DNA of 64,000 nt from Micromonospora sp. U21 (GCF_018070045.1 NZ_JAGPYK010000029.1:18661-82660), one strand, 5' to 3'; counted from the first letter of the stretch, positions 49,624 to 57,945 are shown. Made by a program: numbers and translations. The notes: generated from the letters alone by a model not told the origin.

Positions 49624-51549
49624 TCAGGGGCCGCAGTACGGCGCGGTCGTCGCGCTGGTCGGCTGCCCCGTCCGCTGGCTCCGCACGGTGGCGGTCGCGG
49701 CGGTACAGCCGCCGGTCACCGGGAACGGCTCCGTCCACAGCTCGAACGGCTGCCCCTGCGCCCGCTGCCGGGCGACGGCCTCGCCCTGGTCGGGCCGGAC
49801 GGCCAGGTCGACGTCCCAGGTGCCGCCGCCGACCGCCGCGTTGTCGCGGTACTGCTTCCAGACCCAGATGTACGCCATCACGGCTCGGCAGGTCGGCGAC
49901 CAGTACTGCTTCACGGAGATGGCACGCAGGCCGCCAGCGTGCCCGTAGGCGGACGAGCCGACCTGGTAGGCGTCCTGGTAGCAGGGACCGGGGGGCGCGT
50001 CGTCCCGGCTGGCCCGGCGCGGCTGGCCGGTGCCGACCGCGCGGACGGTGACCGGAGTGGACCGTCCGGCGAGGCGCAACGCCAGCTCCGGTCGACGCGG
50101 CCCGGCCCCGTTCGGAGTGAAGATCAGTCGTAGCTCGCACCGCTGGCCGGGCCCCAGTCGGCGCGACGTGCAGGTCTCGGTCGTGATCCGCAGATCGGAG
50201 GCGTGCGGGCCGGTCGTCGTCACCCCGGTCAGTTGCACCTCCCGGTCACCGCCGTTGCGCACGGTGACCGCGCGTTCGGCCGATTCCGCGCTCACCTCCT
50301 GGTTGCCAAAGGCGAGCTGCGCTGGCACGTCGACCGGAGCGGGCGTCGGACGGACCGCCGACGCGCCGGTGGCCAGCACCGACGCCAGCACGACCAGTGA
50401 TCCGACCGCCCGGGCCGGTACGCGCCGGCGTACCCCGGTCGCCGGTTGTGCGGTGGCCGTGAGGTCCAGGGCGAGGGCCGCGCGCCTACGGGCGCTCAGC
50501 GAGAACCTGGGCCGGGGCGAGCCACTTGACGGTGCGCCGTCCGGCCACCCGGCGCTGGCGTCACCGCCGCCCAGGACGAACGGGGTGACCGGCTGACCGG
50601 TGGCCTCCTGCGCCTGCTGGAGGGCCTCGGCGAAGGCGGCCGCGCTCGGGTGCCGCCGCGCCGGATCCTTCGCCAGCGCCCGCTCCAGCACGGCGCAGAC
50701 CGTGTCGGGTACGCCCGACGGCCGCAGGTCGGGCACCGGCTCGGTGGCGATACGCCGGAGCAGCCGCGCGAGCTCGGGTGCCGCGGTGCCGCCCACGCCG
50801 ACGCGTCTGCCGCCGCCCTGCGCGTCCGTCGTCGGCTCCCCGTCCGACGTCTCCGGGTCGAAGACGGGCCGGCCGCGGATCCAGTGCAGCACGGTCGAGG
50901 CGAGCGCGTAGACGTCCGCGGTCACCGCGGCCGGCTCGCCGCGCAGGATCTCCGGTGCGGCGTGCAGCACGCTGGTGGTGACCCGCCGTCCGGCCGGGTC
51001 GGGCTTCACCGACCGGGGCCGCGCCAACCCGAAGTCGGCCAGCTTGGGTTCGCCGTACCGGGAGATCAGGATGTTCTCCGGCTTCACGTCGCGGTGCAGC
51101 ACGCCGGCCCGGTGCGCGGTCTCCAGCGCCCCCGCCACCGCGATCCCGCCGGCCGTCGCGGCGACCCATCGCCGCGCCGGGTCGTCCGGTTCGGCGGCGA
51201 GTCGGACGGCCAGCGAGCCGCCCTCCTCGTACGCCATCAGCAGGTACGGGTTGCCGGCGGCGGTCCGGCCAGCCTGGTGCAGGGTCACGATGTGCGGATG
51301 GTCGGAGAGCCGCCCCAGCACCTTCAGCTCCCGCTCGAAGCGGGACCGGGACGGGCCGTGCCAGTCCGCGGCGAGCACCTTGACGGCCACCCAGCGAGAG
51401 AAGTCGGGCTGCCAGGCGCGGTAGACCACCCCGAAGCCGCCCCGCCCGATCTCCACAGCGTCCGTGCACCCGACCACGCCGAGATCCAGCCCCGGTTCGG
51501 AGATGGCCTCCCCGGGGCGGTGGGCCGTCGGCTGCGCTCTGTGGACCAT
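49624..51549 (-). CDS. Membrane Ser/Thr protein kinase with extracytoplasmic sensor domains
   Basis: 641 residues. Kinase domain about 30-310: Gly-rich loop GRGGFGVVYRAW, Lys in VAVKVLAADW, catalytic loop HRDVKPENIL and DFG in KLADFGLARP. A transmembrane helix follows at about 381-400 (GSLVVLASVLATGASAV). Outside are an Ig-like ASH-type domain (about 408-508) and a C-terminal domain of about 115 residues (GGLRAISVKQYWSPTCRAVM, AYIWVWKQYR) resembling DUF2690. That last domain is similar to the small secreted protein encoded upstream at 51663-52091. It should sense an extracellular cue and phosphorylate targets such as the FHA-HTH protein. The ligand is unknown. Confidence 0.9.
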   Translation of the reverse strand: MVHRAQPTAHRPGEAISEPGLDLGVVGCTDAVEIGRGGFGVVYRAWQPDFSRWVAVKVLAADWHGPSRSRFERELKVLGRLSDHPHIVTLHQAGRTAAGNPYLLMAYEEGGSLAVRLAAEPDDPARRWVAATAGGIAVAGALETAHRAGVLHRDVKPENILISRYGEPKLADFGLARPRSVKPDPAGRRVTTSVLHAAPEILRGEPAAVTADVYALASTVLHWIRGRPVFDPETSDGEPTTDAQGGGRRVGVGGTAAPELARLLRRIATEPVPDLRPSGVPDTVCAVLERALAKDPARRHPSAAAFAEALQQAQEATGQPVTPFVLGGGDASAGWPDGAPSSGSPRPRFSLSARRRAALALDLTATAQPATGVRRRVPARAVGSLVVLASVLATGASAVRPTPAPVDVPAQLAFGNQEVSAESAERAVTVRNGGDREVQLTGVTTTGPHASDLRITTETCTSRRLGPGQRCELRLIFTPNGAGPRRPELALRLAGRSTPVTVRAVGTGQPRRASRDDAPPGPCYQDAYQVGSSAYGHAGGLRAISVKQYWSPTCRAVMAYIWVWKQYRDNAAVGGGTWDVDLAVRPDQGEAVARQRAQGQPFELWTEPFPVTGGCTAATATVRSQRTGQPTSATTAPYCGP

Positions 51550-51598
51550 TGCGGTTCATTATGACCGACGGGTAGGTCGGCTATCGACGGCCATCGGG

Positions 51599-51650
51599 CC
51601 CGGCGGCCCGGCGGACGGTCCCCCTTTCCACCGTCCGACGGGCCGCCGGG
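51599..51650 (-). terminator. Long hairpin terminator
   Basis: A 21-bp stem with a single G-U pair (51599-51619 with 51630-51650) and a 10-nt loop lies 12 nt after the secreted-protein stop on the minus strand. It separates that gene from the kinase gene, so the two are probably transcribed separately. Confidence 0.8.
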
Positions 51651-51662
51651 CGAGCAGTGGTG

Positions 51663-52091
51663 TCAGCAGACCGTGCTGGTCGAGCCGCCCGTCGAGTTCA
51701 GGTAGCCGGTGACGTGCGTGCAGTGGGCGGCCGTGTTCGCGGGCGCGCCCCACAGCTCCGCGCGGGTCGTGTTGTTCAGCTCGCCCACGCCGTAGTCCGA
51801 TCCACTGTCGCTGTGGTCGATCACGTGCACGTACAGGTCCCAGTTGGAGTGGGTGTTGCGGTACTGCTCCCAGACGTAGATGTAGGCGTAGTTGTAGCCG
51901 CAGCCGTAGTACTGCTTGACCGAGGCCGCCTCCATGCCGCCGACGGTCAGCACCCGCGTCGTACCGATCTGGCGGACGCTGGAGCAGCTGGCCGGCGTGC
52001 TGGCCATCGCCGGCGATGCGGTGACAACCGAGGTGACGGCGGCCGCGGCGAGCGTGGCGGTGACGGCGAGGGTACGGCGGAGTGTCGACAT
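51663..52091 (-). CDS. Small secreted protein, homologue of the adjacent kinase sensor domain
   Basis: 142 residues from the ATG at 52091. Signal peptide (RRTLAVTATLAAAAVTSVVT, cleavage after ASPAMA). The mature 110 residues include GGMEAASVKQYYGCGYNYAY, then IYVWEQYR, and end with cysteines (AAHCTHVTGYLNSTGG, STSTVC). The kinase C-terminal domain aligns along this stretch: SVKQYW/SVKQYY, AYIWVWKQYR/AYIYVWEQYR, with cysteines at similar spots. It may be a decoy, a competitor, or a surface marker measured by the kinase. Six cysteines suggest disulfides. A 180-nt promoter region with no gene lies upstream. Confidence 0.82.
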   Translation of the reverse strand: MSTLRRTLAVTATLAAAAVTSVVTASPAMASTPASCSSVRQIGTTRVLTVGGMEAASVKQYYGCGYNYAYIYVWEQYRNTHSNWDLYVHVIDHSDSGSDYGVGELNNTTRAELWGAPANTAAHCTHVTGYLNSTGGSTSTVC

Positions 52092-52270
52092 GGAGCCCTG
52101 CTTTCTCTGGTGGACCTGACCTGCACCCACCAGCAGACCAGCCACCCGAATCACGCGACAGGTGGCGAACCGGCGACCTTTTCCTCCCCACCCGACCACG
52201 GTGCTGTCCCACCTGACGCTGGCCGGTGCAACGCGCGCTGTCCTGCTGACGTCAACTCGACCGCGCGGGA

Positions 52271-53314
52271 TCAGCCTGGTGCCGCCAGCCGGCCGGCCGC
52301 CGACAAGCGCCGGATCACCGCCCCGTGTGGCACGGCGTGACTGGTACGGCCGGCCACACCGGTGGTGGTGACGGCGGTGAGGAGCGAGTTGAGCAGCGCC
52401 TCCTCGACAGAATCCAGGACGGCCGCGAAGACCGGGTTGATTTCCCCGTCGGGGATGGGTCGCTGGTCCGGCTGCGCGGTGCTGAACGCGATCGCGTAGT
52501 CACCACTGCCGTTGCTGTAGGACGCCCCGACCCGGCCCATCGCGAAGACCGCCCGCCGGGCGAGCCGTCCGAGCTGCCGGGCGTCCAGGGGTACGTCGGT
52601 GGCGACCACGATCATGCAGGAGTTGCCCGACGGTTCGGTCCGGTCGGCGTCCGGGACCAGCTCACCGACCGGCAGCGGAACGCCGAGGGCGGTGAGCACT
52701 CCGCCGAAGTTGGACTGGACGAGCGCACCGACCATCCCCGGTCGGTCGGCGACCCGTACCGTCCTCGACGATGTGCCGATGCCGCCCTTGAAGCCGAGCG
52801 CCGTGGTGCCGGTGCCGGCCCCGACGCAGCCCTCCGCCGGCTGCTCGTCGGACGCCCCCGTGACGGCGGCGAGCACGTGTTCCTCCCTGATCGGGCGGCG
52901 GCGGATGTCCGACAGGTGGCCGTCGTTGGTCTCGCCGACGAGGGGATTGAACGACAGACCTTCGGGGCGACGGTCCATCAGGTGACTCAGTAGCGCGTCC
53001 GCGGCCCGGAAGACGGACAGCGTGGCGGTCAGGACGATCGGTGACTCCAGTACGCCGAGTTCGTCGACCTGTGTGGAGCCGACGAGCTTTCCGTGGCCGT
53101 TGCCGGAGTACACGGCGGCCGGCAGGGTCCATCGTCCGGGGCCGAGTTGACTCGACACGACGGCGGTGACGCCGGTGTGCAGGTCGGCGCCGTCGTCGAT
53201 GGTGGTGTGCCCGACCAGGACGCCGTCGACGTCGGTGATCGCGTTGTGCCGCCCGGTGGGCAGCGTCCCGACGACGATCCCGAGGTCGCGGGCGCGGCGG
53301 CTCAACTGCTCCAT
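52271..53314 (-). CDS. P1-family (DmpA-type) N-terminal nucleophile aminopeptidase
   Basis: 347 residues. GVLVGHTTIDDG, LFNPLVGETNDGHLSDIRRR-like motifs and NSCMIVVATDVPLDARQLGR are typical of DmpA/beta-aminopeptidases. The proenzyme cleaves itself before the Ser of GN|SCMIVV, so Ser becomes the nucleophile and N-terminus of the beta chain; here the residue before the Ser is Asn, as in some beta-peptidyl aminopeptidases, whereas DmpA has Gly. It would release N-terminal L/D-amino or beta-amino residues from peptides in the cytoplasm. Divergent from a broken MBL gene. Confidence 0.88.
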   Translation of the reverse strand: MEQLSRRARDLGIVVGTLPTGRHNAITDVDGVLVGHTTIDDGADLHTGVTAVVSSQLGPGRWTLPAAVYSGNGHGKLVGSTQVDELGVLESPIVLTATLSVFRAADALLSHLMDRRPEGLSFNPLVGETNDGHLSDIRRRPIREEHVLAAVTGASDEQPAEGCVGAGTGTTALGFKGGIGTSSRTVRVADRPGMVGALVQSNFGGVLTALGVPLPVGELVPDADRTEPSGNSCMIVVATDVPLDARQLGRLARRAVFAMGRVGASYSNGSGDYAIAFSTAQPDQRPIPDGEINPVFAAVLDSVEEALLNSLLTAVTTTGVAGRTSHAVPHGAVIRRLSAAGRLAAPG

Positions 53315-53346
53315 GAAGCTCCTGTCGTCGTTGCTAGATTTCGGCG

Positions 53347-53890
53347 ATGCGGAGATCGTTGCGGAGGTTGGCCGGCCGGGTGTGGTGGTATCCGCACGAC
53401 GATGACCACGACATCATTCAGGGCGGCGTCGCGGTCATCGCGGAGGAGTCGGGCAGCGTGCTGGTCGACGCCGGCAACAGCCCGGCGGCCGTCCGCCGGA
53501 TACGCGCCGAGATCGAGGCGGCCGGGCTGCCGGCGCCACGGCGGCTGGTCTACACCCACCACCACTGGGACCACGTCTGGGGTGCGTGCGCCTGGCCCGA
53601 CGTGGAGGTCATCGGGCACCGGTCCGGGGCCCGCATCCTCGAAGCGGAGGCCCGACACCCGTGGGGGCACCGGTACCTGCGCGAGGAGGTCGCCGCCAAC
53701 CCCCGACTCGGGCCGAGCTTCCGGGCCCGGGCCTGGGCGATGGAGAGTTGGGAGGGCTTCGCCGTCGTGCCGCCGCACACCGAGTTCGACGACACGCTCA
53801 CCCTGCCCGGCGGGGTCGTACGTCGACAGCCACAGTCACCCGCGTACGGCGCAGGAGACGCGGGAGTTGCTCGCCACCCTTCCCCACTGA
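53347..53890 (+). pseudogene. MBL-fold metallo-hydrolase gene with internal deletion
   Basis: The first 155 residues are normal: MRRSLRRLAGRVWWYPHDDD, VLVDAGNSPAAVRRIRAEIE and the metal-binding THHHWDHVWGAC. After FDDTLTLPGG, where family members continue with the strand carrying 'HVGGxHAxDS' and further metal ligands, the sequence jumps. The reading frame at 53810 no longer fits, while another frame supplies a plausible C-terminus (SYVDSHSHPRTAQETRELLA, TLPH) ending at 53890. About 60-100 residues with the remaining metal ligands are missing, so no active enzyme is expected. The main frame reads on to a stop at 53925. Confidence 0.65.
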
Positions 53891-53921
53891 CCGCAGGCGG
53901 CGACCAACCGGGCGCTCCCGG

Positions 53922-55127
53922 CTAACCGGGTGGCGACGGCGGCTCGGGTGGGTGCCCTTTCGCGCGGGCGGCGTCGGAGATGGCGACCCCGGCCAGGACC
54001 GCGGCGGCGGCGACGGCGGCCACGAGCGGCGGTACGAGAAGCATCACCGGTGCCAGGGCGGCCAACGCGAGCAGCCCGAGCGGTCGATCCCGGGACACCC
54101 GGCTGAAGACCGCGTACTCGAAGCGGGCACGCCCGGCCAGGAACAGCGCGGGCCCGCCGAGGATGACCGCGATCCAGGCCGTCTGGGCGTGCCCGGATGG
54201 ATGGGCGATGACGAGTTCGGCGCCGACCGCGGTGACGACGACGCCGGCCACCATGACCAGGTGGGCGTAGAACGCCGACAGGCCGAGGCGGGCGGGATCG
54301 GGGGAGCCCGCGATGGCCGCGGCCGACAACTCACCGGCACGATGGATGTAGATACGCCAGAGCAGCACCGTGGTGGCGATCGACACCAAGAACGCCACGG
54401 TCCGGTCGGTCGCGAAGCCACTGCCCCCGAGGCTCGAAGCGGAGACCAGGATCAACTCGCCGAGCGCGATGATGAAGAACTGTCGGTGGCGCTCGGCCAG
54501 GTGCTCGGCCGCGCTCGGCAACTCCGCGGGCGGTGAGCGGCCCAGGCCCGGTGTGAGGTAGCGGAGCTTCCCCGCCAGGTAGTCCATGACCACCGCCAGC
54601 GTCCACAATGCCTCGCGGGCGGTGCCGTGCACCAGCGCCCCCGTGATCCACGGCACGGCAGACACGCAGAACCAGATGAGCACCCGTAGGGCGCCGCGCT
54701 GCAACTCGTGACCCCGCAGGGCGATGAGAAGGCCGAGGCTGCGACCGACCTGGACGGCGACGTACGCGCCCGCGAAGACCAGGCCCTGCGCGCCGAACAC
54801 CGCCGGCAGCGCGACAGCCATCACCAGGCTGCCGACCAGGGTCGCGATGACCAGCAGCTGTATCGTCGGCCGCTGCGGGTCGAACCGGTCCGGGACCGTC
54901 GCCGTGCTGCACCAGACCCACCACACCGCCAGTAGCAACACCAGCGTGTGGAAGGCGCCGCGCCAGGTGAGGTCCTGGCTGAGCACCCGCGAGAGCTGGG
55001 TGAGCACGTAGACGAACGCCAGATCGAAGAACAGCTCCAGGAACGTCGCCCGTTGTGGATCCTCGGGCTTCCGCAGCAGCTTGCCCGCTCTGCTCGTCGT
55101 CATCGGCTCGCCCGTCCTGTGGCTCAT
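53922..55127 (-). CDS. ltrA: Low-temperature-requirement A (LtrA) family membrane protein
   Basis: 401 residues (ATG 55127; ATG 55103 gives 393). About ten transmembrane segments. The conserved LtrA start is RKPEDPQRATFLELFFDLAF, with the internal repeat SAAEHLAERHRQFFIIALGE, a known duplicated E-x4-R-x-L-x-F motif in this family. The original LtrA was linked to cold growth in Listeria; biochemical function is unknown. It ends in a Pro-rich tail and overlaps the upstream region of no other gene. Confidence 0.88.
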   Translation of the reverse strand: MSHRTGEPMTTSRAGKLLRKPEDPQRATFLELFFDLAFVYVLTQLSRVLSQDLTWRGAFHTLVLLLAVWWVWCSTATVPDRFDPQRPTIQLLVIATLVGSLVMAVALPAVFGAQGLVFAGAYVAVQVGRSLGLLIALRGHELQRGALRVLIWFCVSAVPWITGALVHGTAREALWTLAVVMDYLAGKLRYLTPGLGRSPPAELPSAAEHLAERHRQFFIIALGELILVSASSLGGSGFATDRTVAFLVSIATTVLLWRIYIHRAGELSAAAIAGSPDPARLGLSAFYAHLVMVAGVVVTAVGAELVIAHPSGHAQTAWIAVILGGPALFLAGRARFEYAVFSRVSRDRPLGLLALAALAPVMLLVPPLVAAVAAAAVLAGVAISDAARAKGHPPEPPSPPG

Positions 55128-55209
55128 GCCCGTATTGAGGCATTCGTACCACGTGACGGGACAGGTGAACCCGGATCTCGCTGGTGCGGGCCGGTCGGGT
55201 CCGGACAGC

Positions 55210-55665
55210 TCAGGGCAGGTCGCTGTTGCCGCCCAGGTTGGCGATCATGCGACGCAGCACGTTGAGGGCCGCTACATAGTCGTCTGTCGCGATGCCCTGG
55301 TGCATCTGCTCGTGCGCCTGCGAGTTCCGCTCCTTGGCGCGGAGGCGCCCAGCCTCCCCGGCCTCGGTAAGGGACAGAGTGCCGGCCTGCTCGCTCATCC
55401 AACCGCGCGCGACCAGGTCGTCGAAGACCTCTTCGAAATCGATGCCCAGGTCGTCGAAGGGGGCGAGGCGTTCGGCGAGTTGAGTGCGACTCCACCTGCC
55501 GGCGGCGCCGGCCACGTGGTTGAGCGTCCACCAGTGCGGCTGGGTGAGCTGCTCCACGGCAAGCTCCGCCCGAATGCGCCCGACCACGGCACGGTACGCC
55601 TCGCCGCTCCAGTAGCCGATGGGCTGCGCGGCGAGTTCCTCCTGGGTGTACTCCTTGGTGGTCAC
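55210..55665 (-). CDS. MarR-family transcriptional regulator
   Basis: 151 residues. A helical, dimer-type winged helix-turn-helix: IGYWSGEAYRAVVGRIRAEL, TQPHWWTLNHVAGAAGRWSR and TQLAERLAPFDDLGIDFEEV, then DDLVARGWMSEQAGTLSLTE. The order (helix 1, recognition helix, wing GTLSLTEAG, C-terminal dimer helices) fits MarR, although the core is weakly conserved. It sits alone, 80 nt from ltrA on the same strand; ltrA could be a target. Confidence 0.72.
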   Translation of the reverse strand: MTTKEYTQEELAAQPIGYWSGEAYRAVVGRIRAELAVEQLTQPHWWTLNHVAGAAGRWSRTQLAERLAPFDDLGIDFEEVFDDLVARGWMSEQAGTLSLTEAGEAGRLRAKERNSQAHEQMHQGIATDDYVAALNVLRRMIANLGGNSDLP

Positions 55666-55872
55666 GGCACGGGCTCCTTGTCAGCGACGAACGAACGCGA
55701 TGACCGTAGAAGTTCAAGCATCCTTGAGGTCAAGGTGACTGTGGTTGACCGGGACCACTGGCATGCAGGTATCGATGGGTGTTCACGTCGCGGTAGCCGA
55801 CACGGTCCACGGTCAGCGGCGCCGATCCGAGCCGCCCGGCTAGCCAGAGGTCTCGCCGATGTTCCTTGGAGC

Positions 55873-56229
55873 TCAGCCGGGCGGAAGGCCGAGGAACTGC
55901 TCGATGTCGGCGATGACGTCCTCCACCGTGCCGCCGACGGCCGGGTCGCGCAGCCGGGTGCGCAGGGCTGGCATGACCCGGTCGGTGTCGAGGCGATGGT
56001 GGATGCGGGCCAGATGGCCGAGGCAGATCGCTGCGGTGGCCCGGACGTCCTCCTCCGGGTGGTCCAGCAGTCGCAGGTAGAAGTCCTGACACCAGCGCCA
56101 GTCCGCGTCGTGCAGGGCCAGCCCGACCATCGAGTCGGTGAGAGTGTCGATGTCACCCGCGGCGAGCGCGGCGGTGGCGCTGTCATGGGTCGCCGGTGCC
56201 GGCTCGTAGTAGCTGCGCTGTGTGCTCAT
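55873..56229 (-). CDS. HEAT-repeat-like putative immunity protein
   Basis: 118 residues, all-helical by composition: DSMVGLALHDADWRWCQDFY, LRLLDHPEEDVRATAAICLG, HLARIHHRLDTDRVMPALRT, RLRDPAVGGTVEDVIADIEQF. The 'HPEEDVRATAAICLGHLARIH' pattern is a HEAT repeat and is common in immunity proteins of actinobacterial polymorphic toxin systems. The ATG at 56229 overlaps the toxin-domain stop (ATGA), so it is made together with the toxin, as expected for neutralisation. Confidence 0.7.
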   Translation of the reverse strand: MSTQRSYYEPAPATHDSATAALAAGDIDTLTDSMVGLALHDADWRWCQDFYLRLLDHPEEDVRATAAICLGHLARIHHRLDTDRVMPALRTRLRDPAVGGTVEDVIADIEQFLGLPPG

Positions 56230-56714
56230 CCCTCGTCCTTCGGCGGCGCGGTCGGCCGGCCCTTCTTGTCTACCAGCCCGCCCCGCTTGAGGGCATTGCG
56301 CATGTCGTCGTTCAGGCCGTCCGAGCTGTGGTCATCCCAGCGGCGGACGTGGCCGTGGTAGATCTCGACGACGTCCTCGCCGGGATTGCTCGGCTCGATG
56401 CGGCGGTGCCGGTCGAGGATGACGATCTCGCCGGTCTCGTGATCGACGCCGATCCGGCGACGCTCGTTGGTCTCCTTGATCTGCACCGAGCGGTCCAGCG
56501 CGGTCTGACCGTTGGCGGGAGCGCGACTCGCGCTGCCCATGGCCAGGTTGCGGTCAGTCTCCCGGTGCTTGGGTCGCTGCTCGTCGCCGACGTGGTACTC
56601 GCGGCGTACCCGAGGGGTCTTGGCGAGTTGCGCAACTGGCTTGACCAGCGCCGACTCCACCTGAGGCGGCACCGCCGCATCGCGTAGGTGCCGGTTGCGG
56701 CTGCGCTTACCCAC
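56226..56714 (-). CDS. Polymorphic-toxin C-terminal domain protein
   Basis: 162 residues from a GTG at 56714, which overlaps the end of the WXG100-like gene by 8 nt. After a basic, disordered N-terminus (SRNRHLRDAAVPPQVESALV) the last 85 residues form a compact domain: QTALDRSVQIKETNERRRIG, VDHETGEIVILDRHRRIEPS, VVEIYHGHVRRWDDHSSDGL, NDDMRNALKRGGLVDKKGRP. The pattern resembles toxin domains annotated in polymorphic toxins (type 17-like, from memory). Activity, perhaps nuclease, is not shown. It has no signal, so export would rely on the WXG100-like protein. Confidence 0.65.
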   Translation of the reverse strand: MGKRSRNRHLRDAAVPPQVESALVKPVAQLAKTPRVRREYHVGDEQRPKHRETDRNLAMGSASRAPANGQTALDRSVQIKETNERRRIGVDHETGEIVILDRHRRIEPSNPGEDVVEIYHGHVRRWDDHSSDGLNDDMRNALKRGGLVDKKGRPTAPPKDEG

Positions 56715-57195
56715 CGAGGATCGCCTGCAGGGCCATGTCGATGAGCTGGTCGATGACCAAGCTGGTGATCATCTTGAAGATCGGGATCTCCAGCAGGGAC
56801 GCGCCGAAGGTGGCCGCCGCCGTGGCGACCGCCTGGGCGATCTGGATGGCGAGGATGATCAACTGAACGATGATCTGAACTTTCAGCGCCAGTACGACCG
56901 CGGCGACCACCACGTAGCCGGCGCCCAGCACGGTGGTGGCGGTCGTGTTCCCGGCCAGCACGCCGCCCGGCCCCTCGCCGCCGGACCAGTATGCGCTGAA
57001 GGCAGCCACCACCTCCCCCCGATTGGCGCCGGTCACCTCCGCGGCCAGCTCGTCGGCCTTTTGGCCCATCTCCTCGACGGTGGTGGAGAAGTCCATCCAG
57101 ACCTGCCCGAGCTCGAAGAGTTTCCCCTCGTCACCCTCCGGCCAGTCGTACCCGATCATGGCGAGCAGCGAGGCGAGTTCACCCGGGATCGCCAT
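56707..57195 (-). CDS. WXG100-like N-terminal domain protein (toxin delivery)
   Basis: 162 residues from the ATG at 57195. MAIPGELASLLAMIGYDWPE, GDEGKLFELGQVWMDFSTTV and AFSAYWSGGEGPGGVLAGN (the W-x-G turn) match the N-terminal 'WXG100-like' domain of large ESX/T7SS-linked polymorphic toxins. A hydrophobic stretch follows (VLGAGYVVVAAVVLALKVQI, IVQLIILAIQIAQAVATAAA). In usual toxins this domain is followed in the same chain by a toxin; here the chain ends at ILGG* and the toxin is a separate, overlapping gene. Confidence 0.78.
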   Translation of the reverse strand: MAIPGELASLLAMIGYDWPEGDEGKLFELGQVWMDFSTTVEEMGQKADELAAEVTGANRGEVVAAFSAYWSGGEGPGGVLAGNTTATTVLGAGYVVVAAVVLALKVQIIVQLIILAIQIAQAVATAAATFGASLLEIPIFKMITSLVIDQLIDMALQAILGG

Positions 57196-57204
57196 GCCCA
57201 ACGG

Positions 57205-57525
57205 TCAGCCCAACTCCCCAGCCAGTGCGCGGAAGCGGCCGGCCAGCTCCTCCTCGACGGCTGTCATGTCGTCCGCCAAGGCCATCAGATCCTCGCCGCT
57301 GCTCTGGTACTCGTCGGCCATCGCGGCGCAGCACTCCAGCAGGTAGCCGGAGACGACCGGAAAGGAGGCAGCGACGAGGGTGCCGAGCATGTCTCCGCCC
57401 CACGGCTCACCGAAGCCCTTCAGCCGTGCGTCGAGCCCTTCGAGTGCCGTCGCCAGGCGCTCACCCACGTCGACGAGCCGAGTGCCGGCCGCCCGGACCT
57501 GATCGGGATCGATCTCCAACGTCAT
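57205..57525 (-). CDS. WXG100/ESAT-6-like small secreted protein
   Basis: 106 residues, helical hairpin: TLEIDPDQVRAAGTRLVDVG, ERLATALEGLDARLKGFGEP, then WGGDMLGTLVAASFPVVSGY and a second long helix (DLMALADDMTAVEEELAGRF). W-G-G sits at the turn as in WXG proteins. It would be a T7SS partner of the WXG100-like protein encoded 9 nt downstream. It starts 3 nt after the YbaB-like gene. Confidence 0.75.
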   Translation of the reverse strand: MTLEIDPDQVRAAGTRLVDVGERLATALEGLDARLKGFGEPWGGDMLGTLVAASFPVVSGYLLECCAAMADEYQSSGEDLMALADDMTAVEEELAGRFRALAGELG

Positions 57526-57528
57526 CGG

Positions 57529-57945
57529 TCAGCCCGCTGACCGCGCGATCCGGGCCTGAGCGGTGGTGAGCGTGCTCAGGAACGACTGCATCTGGCGCAC
57601 GGACTGTTGCTGCACGCCTTCGAGGCGCTCGAGCAGCACGGACGCATCTGGGACGTCCGGTGCGTCGGTGGCAGTGCGGGCCCGCAGATCGTCGAGGGCG
57701 GCGTTGACGGCGATCGTCAGCTGTTCGGCAAGGTAGTCGCCGCCCTCGAGAAGCGCCTGCGGTAACACGGTGATCGACTCGATCCGACCGCCCGGAGCAG
57801 CCACCACGGTGATCAGGCCGTCCGCCGCACTGGCCTCGCCGCGAGTCTCGACGCTCTCCTCCGCGTGACGGTTGGCCCGCAACTCGCGCAAGGTACGCAG
57901 AGCGTCATCCATCGATTGGCGAAACTCGTCTGCGCTGGCCGTCAT
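57529..57945 (-). CDS. YbaB/EbfC-family protein
   Basis: 138 residues from the ATG at 57945 (GGAGAGGAGCCC upstream). The YbaB core is DGLITVVAAPGGRIESITVL then ALLEGGDYLAEQLTIAVNAA, flanked by helices. Such proteins bind DNA in bacteria, but small YbaB-like proteins also head many WXG100/polymorphic-toxin operons in actinomycetes. Here it is the first gene of the five-gene toxin module; a structural or chaperone role is as likely as DNA binding. Confidence 0.8.
   Translation of the reverse strand: MTASADEFRQSMDDALRTLRELRANRHAEESVETRGEASAADGLITVVAAPGGRIESITVLPQALLEGGDYLAEQLTIAVNAALDDLRARTATDAPDVPDASVLLERLEGVQQQSVRQMQSFLSTLTTAQARIARSAG

Noticed and set aside
49610..50140. Upstream extension of the FHA-HTH frame into the kinase gene.
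   Set aside because: The FHA domain begins naturally at the GTG at 49609; the extension is out-of-frame kinase sequence.
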